From NCBI GenBank assembly GCA_933822405.4, contig CAKOGP040002069.1, forward strand, positions 124,001-188,000: a DNA stretch of 64,000 nucleotides, read 5' to 3'. Within the stretch, counting starts at the first letter, position 1; the number at the start of each line of letters is the position of its first letter. The DNA is from Cylindrotheca closterium (Eukaryota > Bacillariophyta > Bacillariophyceae > Bacillariales > Bacillariaceae). The position numbers were made by a program, and so were the translations under genes. Below are positions 57,526 through 64,000 of the stretch, in pieces. The notes below the pieces were generated by a model, which had not been told where the DNA came from, made no database searches, and worked only from the letters and a program-made list of their open reading frames with translations.

Positions 57526-58068
57526 CTAGTTATCGAATGTGGCGTTCTGAAGATCGGATAGAATGTTGCATTCTTGCGTGCTGGAACTTTGGTTGAGTGA
57601 CAGCGAGCAGTTGTGTTGGGAGGGTTTTCGTCTTGGGACAGCGAGCGGAGTGTCCGAGTTCAAACTTGCTCTTGTCTTGCGGCTCGCCGAGCGTGGGCTC
57701 GTGATGGTTTCGAGACAAACAAATCGATCGAACCGTGAAAATGTGTTGTTCTTCTTTGAGTTCTTTACAATGTCAAATCTTGCATTGAGCATGGAATCTT
57801 GGTGATCCATGGCAAAGGAAGATGATGGGACTCTTCGGAAACTCATATCCATGGAAGACTTGCGCTTTGGAATGCTGGGAGCCTTGGAACTCAGGATTGT
57901 GTCCAAACCCGCTTTTCGAAAGGCTTGAGCAACTCCTCGTCCTCGGAGAGAAATCGCAAAACTCTCTGCCGCATCAAGCGTCGGGGTGGTCACCGTGGAT
58001 GCCAGACTACATGAAGAGTCGACAGCATAGAAGATGAAGCTTGGAACCTTTTGTCTTCTCATTGCCAT
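57526..58068 (-). CDS. Ser-rich motif-repeat protein H2
   Basis: 180 aa from MAMRRQKVPSFIF. The start is set by alignment with H3-H5; an upstream ATG at 58140 would add 24 residues. Family blocks occur in order: PSFIFYAVDSSCSLAS, LRGRGVAQAF, APSIPKRKSSMDMSFRR, MDHQDSMLNARFD, DRFVCLE, SASRKTRASLNSDTPL, PRRKPSQ, and the C-terminal ILSDLQNATFDN. It has two R-[RK]-x-S sites (PKRKSS, PRRKPS) and two N-A-x-F units. No known domain is present, and composition predicts disorder. Confidence 0.6.
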   Translation of the reverse strand: MAMRRQKVPSFIFYAVDSSCSLASTVTTPTLDAAESFAISLRGRGVAQAFRKAGLDTILSSKAPSIPKRKSSMDMSFRRVPSSSFAMDHQDSMLNARFDIVKNSKKNNTFSRFDRFVCLETITSPRSASRKTRASLNSDTPLAVPRRKPSQHNCSLSLNQSSSTQECNILSDLQNATFDN

Positions 58069-58860
58069 CTTGATTTTCTTTTTATGAGCAACTGGGTTTT
58101 GTGAATTGAAGAAGCGAGATTGGAATTCTATGTGTTCCACGAAAACACAGTTTCAAAGTACAGTACAAACCGGAATATCCCTGTTCTGTTTGATTTATGG
58201 CTCGAGTACCGAAGAAGAACTCTTCCTGCAAAGTTCCACCGAAAATGAGTTCGAGAAGTTTGATCGTCTGAAACTTCCGGTACATAGGGTACAGCAGATG
58301 GTTCTTTTGACAGCACCTGGTACTGTACCGGTACGGAGAAAATAAAGCGGTATTGTTGGTGTTCCTCCAGATTCCCAGACCCAAACGAGGAGGAGGGCGA
58401 GTTTCCATGATTTCTGATGTCGGACAAACATTCGACCTTCTGCTCTACAATATCTGCTCTACATGCAATCTTCAAATTCTTCACCATCTATTAGAGATGC
58501 TGGTATTATACCTACCGGTACTGTAGGTAGTATCATCAAGAGTGTGATATTCTTGGTATCATCTTTTAAAAATTATCACAGTACCGGTAAAATAGCTCGA
58601 TCATCACGAAGACTGACTCGCCACGATGTTTTCATGTCGGACAAACATTCAACCTTCTGCTCTACAGATCATAGTGAAGACTGATTCATTCGCCACATCG
58701 TACAATGCTGAGGGGAGGAGCGAATGTCATATATATGTCATTCCCGAGTGGAGAAAGACTCGACGATAACTGCCTGCTGGGCACTCCTCCGTGGTTTTTG
58801 AATCAAGTTGAAGCTCTATCCTTGCTTTGAACCTTGCTTGGAACACCCGCAAGCGATGGT
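58069..58860. other. Intergenic region between H2 and H3
   Basis: About 790 bases. The short phrase ATGT(T)GGACAAACATTC with CTTCTGCTCTACA is repeated at about 58417 and 58635, upstream of H2, and may be a duplicated control element. No gene is supportable here. Confidence 0.35.
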
Positions 58861-59232
58861 GCTGGCTTGGCCAATGCGGACTCCTGCTGCTCTCTCTACC
58901 ATTGCAATAGTGAAATCTTCTATCATTTTTGGCAATAATCATTTCGTTTAGATTTCATAGAACTGTTGCATCTTGCTACTGTACACCAGTGGATTGATTG
59001 TACTGTGATCCTCCCTTCCTGGTCTTTACATTCGAACATGGTTGTTGCTGGCTTGGCCAATGCGGACTCCTGCTGCTCTCTCTACCATTGCAATAGTGAA
59101 ATCTTCTATCATTTTTGGCAATAATCATTTCGTTTAGATTTCATAGAACTGTTGCATCTTGCTACTGTACACCAGTGGATTGATTGTACTGTGATCCTCC
59201 CTTCCTGGTCTTTACATTCGAACATGGTTGTT
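58861..59232. repeat. Perfect 186-bp tandem duplication
   Basis: The copies at 58861-59046 and 59047-59232 appear identical by eye. The right copy contains the last codons and stop of H3 and its 3' flank, so the left copy is a displaced 3' end. The identity points to a very recent slip or unequal exchange. Confidence 0.85.
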
Positions 59233-59865
59233 GTTGAATCGTCTTGTTTGCACAGGTCTGGCTGGCAGTCTTTGGGTGGTGTTGTTGCTTTTACTACTGT
59301 GGCTGCTGGTATTGAGCAGGTCACCAAACTTTGCATTTTGCAAGCCAGAGAGCACTGTGAATGCTTTGATGGTTCGGGGGCTGTTCGGTGACAATGGTGA
59401 CATGCAGCTTTGTTCGGACGACTTCCGTTGTGGGACAGTTAATGGGGTATCAGAAGAACATTCACTGGTTCTTGTCTTGCGGCTTGCCTGGGTCAAGGCT
59501 GGGCTCCCGAGCATTGGTCGTACAAAACAGCCGAATCTATTGACCGGGGAATGCAGTTTCTTCTTGCCACTAGCTTTTGGGCTGAAGGTGGCATTCCTCA
59601 TGGATTCTTGATGGTCAATATGAAACGAAGAAGAGAGCTTCCGAAGACCCATGCCCCGCGAAGACAGACGTTTTGGAAGACGAGGAGCTGTGTTGGACAT
59701 CAAGGCATCATCCATGCCCAGCACGAGGCCAAAGCCTCTGCCAAGGCCACGAAGGGAGCTTGGCCTTGAATCTTCAGCATCGAGGGTCTGATATGAAACT
59801 GCGGATGTCAAACTGGCGGAGGAGCCAACACAAAATATTAGGCTTGGGACTCTTTGTCTTTGCAT
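59212..59865 (-). CDS. Ser-rich motif-repeat protein H3
   Basis: 217 aa from MQRQRVPSLIFC; an ATG at 59925 would add 20 residues. Blocks are PSLIFCVGSSASLTSAV, LRGLGRGFGL, APRLPKRLSSRGMGLRKLSSSF, IDHQESMRNATF, NRFGCFV, SRKTRTSECSSDTPL, PQRKSS, and LSGLQNAKFGDL. It differs from the others by a C-terminal extension of about 35 residues (Ser/Asn/Arg-rich, ending NNNHVRM). The LSS and KSS sites fit basophilic kinase consensus less strictly (KRLSS, RKSS). Confidence 0.6.
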   Translation of the reverse strand: MQRQRVPSLIFCVGSSASLTSAVSYQTLDAEDSRPSSLRGLGRGFGLVLGMDDALMSNTAPRLPKRLSSRGMGLRKLSSSFHIDHQESMRNATFSPKASGKKKLHSPVNRFGCFVRPMLGSPALTQASRKTRTSECSSDTPLTVPQRKSSEQSCMSPLSPNSPRTIKAFTVLSGLQNAKFGDLLNTSSHSSKSNNTTQRLPARPVQTRRFNNNHVRM

Positions 59866-60681
59866 CTTGGAAGTTGAGTTGTATCGTTCTTTGTCTTCCA
59901 GACGGAAATTATGAGAGCGGAACATGAAATTTCAACGTGAATGCGTACAGTACACTTTTGACCTGCACAAGAAAAGCTTTTAGTACCGTCGCGCGAAATA
60001 CGCGATGTGTTCCCCGAAGTTAGGCCCGCACAATATATTAGCTATTAAATTAGACATTTTATCCGAATGTCGTCGATTGATACAGCGGAGAAATCTAGTT
60101 CTGGCCATTAAATGAAATTGATTAAGGACACCAACAGAATATGGTTCAGACTATCACACGGAGGAACTCTGGCACAAGCGCTTCGCTCCATGAAATACTT
60201 TATTTTAGTCGCCTTTAAGAAAATACCGTCGCACAAATCAAAGCTCCCGCGATGCCACGTAAACGAAACAACTGCAATACCGGTAGACCACAGGAGCTCA
60301 AGATGCAACGAAATGAACTAAGGTGTCTCGCAACATATTCTTATTTGTCTTATTGGAAGTAGCAGGCACAATTGAATTGTTTGTATGATTCCACCACTGT
60401 AGTATCCAGGTTTAACTTCTTGTTTGGTGTCGCAGGAGCGAGTTGATTCCAAACGAGGATGAGAATCCATTCACAGGTAGTACACCGCGCGCCTTGCAAT
60501 CCATCATCACATTGAATTCGAAGATGATTTTTGTTGAACTGCTAGTTGGACAGAACGGCGTGCCCAACGAGTTCCTTCGCTGCTTCTTGCTGGCTCGCTC
60601 TGCTGTATCTGCACCAGTGTTGACAATTCAGTCGTCAAAAGTAGCACATGTTGTCTTGACGCTTTACCTAGCTATCGGTGA
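59866..60681. other. Intergenic region between H3 and H4
   Basis: About 815 bases. The stretch just left of H4 (about 60443-60680) is open on the plus strand as part of a frame antisense to H4, but has no domain. I could not find a continuation of the family C-terminus (LSDLxNATF) here, consistent with H4 being truncated. Confidence 0.35.
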
Positions 60682-61146
60682 CTACTTTAAGCTCTGTTGT
60701 GATGGCTTTCGTAGCGGGATACTCAGTGGCGTATCCGTAGATCCTGCACTGCGAATTGTTTTGCGGCTACCCTCTGACAGACTTGGACTGAGCATAGGTG
60801 CAATGGAGCAGAACTTATCAAAGAGTGCTGACTTATTCTTCATTGTACTATCGTCAATCTGGAATCTGGCGTTCATCTTGGATTCTCCGTGGCCACCAGT
60901 TCCAGAGGAGCACGATATCTTTCGGAAGCCCATTCCCCTCGAGGACTGGCGTCTCGGAAGACTTGGAGCCTTCGACTTTGTCGAAGTATAGTCCAAGCCA
61001 AATCGTTGACCAAATCCAGAAGATGGTCTGCAAAGCACATCTTCGGCATCCACCATCATGCTAGGATACGATATCATAGATGTCAGACTACTGGAGGAGT
61101 CGGCACAGAAGATGAGGCTTGGTATTCTTTGTCCTTGGAATGACAT
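60682..61146 (-). CDS. Ser-rich motif-repeat protein H4 (short C-terminus)
   Basis: 154 aa from MSFQGQRIPSLIFC. Blocks are PSLIFCADSSSSLTSM, GFGQRFGLDY, APSLPRRQSSRGMGFRKISCSS, SKMNARFQID, DKFCSIA, and SRKTIRSAGSTDTPL followed by PLRKPSQQSLK and stop. The usual C-terminal NATFGDL segment is missing, so this copy is truncated relative to H2, H3 and H5. An upstream in-frame extension to 61353 contains a hydrophobic Cys-rich run without counterpart in the relatives and is probably 5'UTR. Confidence 0.55.
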   Translation of the reverse strand: MSFQGQRIPSLIFCADSSSSLTSMISYPSMMVDAEDVLCRPSSGFGQRFGLDYTSTKSKAPSLPRRQSSRGMGFRKISCSSGTGGHGESKMNARFQIDDSTMKNKSALFDKFCSIAPMLSPSLSEGSRKTIRSAGSTDTPLSIPLRKPSQQSLK

Positions 61147-62345
61147 GTTTTGGTTTCGCTGTGGTTGATGACTGTAGGTTTTCACTTGTTTTTGTGACTG
61201 TGGAGAAAATATGAGACGGGCGTTGGAGCTTGGGCAATTTGACAGCTGGTGCAAGGCCACACAACTTTTGAGTAACACACACAATGCATACGTTATAAAT
61301 GTGAGTTGCGGGATTGTTTCGCACCTCATCCATTGATCATCTCTTCTAAACATAAAGGCACGGAGATTCGGAGAAAACCATTTCCATTACTTTTTTAACT
61401 TCAAAAATATGGTTTTTAATATCTAGACGAGCTATCATATGCCATTAGTACCAGATATAGGGTACTCATACTTTGAATGGGACCGCAGGTACTGTATGTT
61501 GCTCGTTGGTGTTTGCAGAACGGATGGCCCTCCTCGTGGCAGCCAACAAGGAATGCCGATGCTCCTCGACCTCAAACCACGTCCAACCAGCTGGTGGACT
61601 TGAAGAAGAAAGGAACCTAACCACCAGTTACATGTTAGATCGAATGCTATTATATTGCTTTTGCTTCCTCCATTATAATATATCAATGATTACTAGCGAC
61701 AGCACACCACTCGACTGTATTCGTCCTACGAACAACAAGAAGCCCATGCATCGTCGTGGTCATGCGACAAAAGTCACAGAATAATAGATTCACAGAAATC
61801 GATATGCAGTTCAAGATACAGCGTGAATGGAAGTCTACAGTACTACTTCGTCCCGAAATGATAATGGCCTACTGGTATACTGCGAAGGAGAAAACGATTT
61901 GTGATTGATTGATTCGAGTCAGTCGTTGGGGTCGCGAACACGTTGCCATATATAATGCCTCCACTTCTTTAAAGGTTATTTGTGTACCCTTGCCCTACAC
62001 TATGGACACGCACTCGAAAGGATTTTGCTGAAAGGAACTAGGCTGAATTAGTTGCATGGTACAATTTAGAAGCAAATATGGAATCAATAGATACTAATCA
62101 GTCTTCTTTAAAACTAGAATGCCATGATCTGTTTTGAAGTCTCAAACTATCACGTAAGCCCGTGTGGCTGCCATCTACTTTCAGCTTGATTGTTGCCACA
62201 TTGTATCATCGAATGTATCGTTGATCTATGGTACTTCCGGCGCTGGATTTTCCATTCTCATCGTTTTTTGCATCACGATGGTCGCTTAGACTTGCGTTCG
62301 AATAGCATTGCTGTTCTTGAACAGTAACGCCTCCTATTATAGTTA
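61147..62345. other. Intergenic region between H4 and H5
   Basis: About 1.2 kb with no supportable gene. The frames at 61435-61784 overlap on both strands and show no domain. Confidence 0.35.
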
Positions 62346-62915
62346 TCACTGGAGCAGTACCGTCCCGTCGATTTCCCACAAGTCACCAAAAGTGGCATTC
62401 CGAATATCAGGCAACTGGCGCCGGCTTTGTTGTTGTGACAAGGAGATCTTCTGCTGAGATGGTTTTCGTCGTGGCATAGTCAGGGGTGAGTCAGTGCTGC
62501 TGCTTTTGTGTGTCTTTCGACTAGACTCCGATAGAGTTGGGCTCAAAATTGGTGCAAGACAGCCAAATCGGTCGGCGAGCGAAGTCTTGGTGTTCTTGCC
62601 TGCTCCAATGCCGTGGCTTGAGTTATCAGCAGTCTTGAAGTTGGCATTCGCCATGGAATCTTGGCGGTCCATAGAGAAAGAAGAAGGCGCCCGTTGGAAT
62701 CCCATATCTTGCGAAGGGAAGCGCTGTGGCAGGCTGGGAGCTTGTGACATTGCAATGGAATCACCCCTCTTCATTAGACCAAACCCTCGGCCGATTCCGT
62801 GAATGGTTTTCGGCGGGCTCGTTTCATTTGTATCCACCGTTTGAAGTGTCACCATGGATGCTAGACTTGTGGAGGAATCTGCGCAGAAGATGAGGTGTGG
62901 GATATTTTGTTTCAT
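62346..62915 (-). CDS. Ser-rich motif-repeat protein H5
   Basis: 189 aa from MKQNIPHLIFC; an ATG at 63032 would add 39 residues. Blocks are PHLIFCADSSTSLASMV, IHGIGRGFGLM, APSLPQRFPSQDMGFQR, MDRQDSMANANF, DRFGCLA, SSRKTHKSSSTDSPL, PRRKPSQQKISL and DIRNATFGDL. It is an intact member with one strict R-R-K-P-S site and two N-A-x-F units. There is no TM helix or known domain. Confidence 0.6.
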   Translation of the reverse strand: MKQNIPHLIFCADSSTSLASMVTLQTVDTNETSPPKTIHGIGRGFGLMKRGDSIAMSQAPSLPQRFPSQDMGFQRAPSSFSMDRQDSMANANFKTADNSSHGIGAGKNTKTSLADRFGCLAPILSPTLSESSRKTHKSSSTDSPLTMPRRKPSQQKISLSQQQSRRQLPDIRNATFGDLWEIDGTVLLQ

Positions 62916-64000
62916 CGTGAAGTATTCTGATGTATTGTTGTGGATTTTTGCGGTTGCATACCGGTAGTTTTGGCTTTGAAACACAAACCAACTGCTTGTG
63001 TGAGAAAGGGAACATCTGTCTTTTGTTCTCATTTTGTTTCGTCATTGCATAATACCGGGTATATATTGTCCAATAGCTCTTAATGGCAAACTGTACACGT
63101 GGACTGATATATTTATTTTGTAACCAGATTTAAACTCCAAGAAATCTGATACATACAGTATGATACTAATGTTTTAGCAAGGGCATAAAGCGCGTAAGGA
63201 GCGTTAAATATCTAAATTTCGCAGTCTTTGCGAAGCATGATGAAAGAGCGGTATTATTCTGAAAGTTTTGCATTTGCGTGAGCTTTTTGGTTGAGGAGCA
63301 CAAAAAAAAGCGTTTCCTTTTGGTGATCACGGCGTACGACGCAATACTTGCCACAACTTCTTCTGAAGTAGAGATGGAACGCAATTTAAACAAAAAACCG
63401 CTTATTGCCTCATACAGTAAACGTCCATTTATGCCGAGCGAGAACTACAGTAACAAGGAAGAAGCAGTCTCGTTCATCTTGCGCCCACGTAGTTGAACGA
63501 GGTGAAAGCCATACACTGTAATTACAGTAGGCCATTTGAAAAGTTACTATTCTGATTGATTCGATTGCAAAAAAATTGCGGCGCACGTGAAATTTCACGT
63601 ATGTGGCGAAAATCCAGCCATCGCATCTACTTCAGTACTTTTTAAAAAAGAGGGAAAACTGTCGTAACGCATGTCTCATCGATTGCACAAATCTTTGCAG
63701 TCAGAGTATTGTATATGACCAATTCTAGATGCCAAGGGTCGGATTTGGCACCATTCAAAATGGGCCCGCCGTGTTGCACATTAGGACTATAGAGATTGCC
63801 TCGATCGCATCGAATTCAACTGGATGGAGAACCAGGCTAATCCGGGCGCATAACTCATCAACCACCACGATTCAAGCGATGGAATTAGTTCACTAAAAGA
63901 GAAATTGACGAAAACATATTTGCACAAAGGAATCGCAAGAGCAGAGAGGCCTTCCTACCGATTTTATTGGCAAGCTTGTTCAGGTGGAAATGCGGTTACA
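62916..64000. other. Right end of window, no gene seen
   Basis: About 1.1 kb without a supportable gene. A perfect palindrome ACGTGAAATTTCACGT occurs at about 63585-63600, and a fusion of short frames near 63166-63598 has no domain. Confidence 0.35.

Noticed and set aside
58861..59232. CRISPR-like repetition
   Set aside because: Only two long identical adjacent copies without spacers, in a eukaryotic context; it is a plain tandem duplication.
60443..60991. 182-aa plus-strand frame opposite H4
   Set aside because: It overlaps the family-conserved minus-strand frame of H4, and the four H paralogues keep the minus frame, not this one.
61147..61353. In-frame N-terminal extension of H4 with a hydrophobic Cys-rich run
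   Set aside because: No counterpart in H2, H3 or H5; the family begins just before PSLIFC, so this is probably untranslated.

Overview
The window looks like nuclear DNA of a diatom, most likely a raphid pennate. The grounds are protein-level only: short GT-AG introns, membrane guanylate-cyclase/phosphodiesterase fusions of the kind diatoms carry, a diatom-style LRR membrane protein, and small nonautonomous DNA transposons. No species can be fixed from the sequence alone.

The main content is a minus-strand array of receptor-type class III nucleotide cyclase/class I PDE fusion genes between 2.1 and 44.1 kb. Six copies give complete spliced reading frames (A 2149-5951, B 6371-10383, D 17149-21022, E 23645-27537, F 30758-34430, G 40322-44051). 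One is a decayed pseudogene (C 10787-13760) and one is a 3' relic (about 16030-16206). Each intact protein is 1175-1233 aa: short cytosolic N-terminus, TM helix, ectodomain of about 320 aa, TM helix, cyclase, PDE. One molecule can therefore probably sense an outside signal, make a cyclic nucleotide (probably cGMP) and degrade it. F and G form a recent pair. B, C and D form another.

Two near-identical globin-tail genes (14431-15802 and 22026-23442) are interleaved with the array. Copy 2 is head-to-head with receptor gene D across about 1 kb that holds three copies of a roughly 30-bp motif. The layout implies duplication of a block [receptor, globin, 3' end of the next receptor]. The left copy has decayed, with a foldback element at the breakpoint.

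Other genes are a GT34-like glycosyltransferase (622-1980), Mediator subunit MED6 (29310-30540), a duplicated 88-aa gene (36774 and 37842), a broken FkbM-type methyltransferase (about 39130-39985), an LRR membrane protein (45067-47067), a small membrane protein (47672-48013) and a 5-alpha-reductase-like enzyme (52687-53570). Mobile DNA includes a 1.23-kb PIF/Harbinger-type element with TAA target duplications and two copies of a roughly 130-bp MITE. About 48.8-52.4 kb is a degenerate 1.34-kb tandem repeat in three copies.

The right end (54.5-63 kb) carries a second local family that I do not recognise from any named family: small Ser-rich proteins (H1-H5, perhaps also 54547-55240). They repeat the short motifs P-x-R-[KR]-x-S and N-A-x-F. 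The first matches the basophilic R-[RK]-x-S consensus of cAMP/cGMP-dependent kinases, and similar sites occur in the globin tails. A cyclic-nucleotide signalling neighbourhood (receptor cyclase/PDE, haem globin, candidate kinase substrates) is an inference worth testing, not something the sequence proves.
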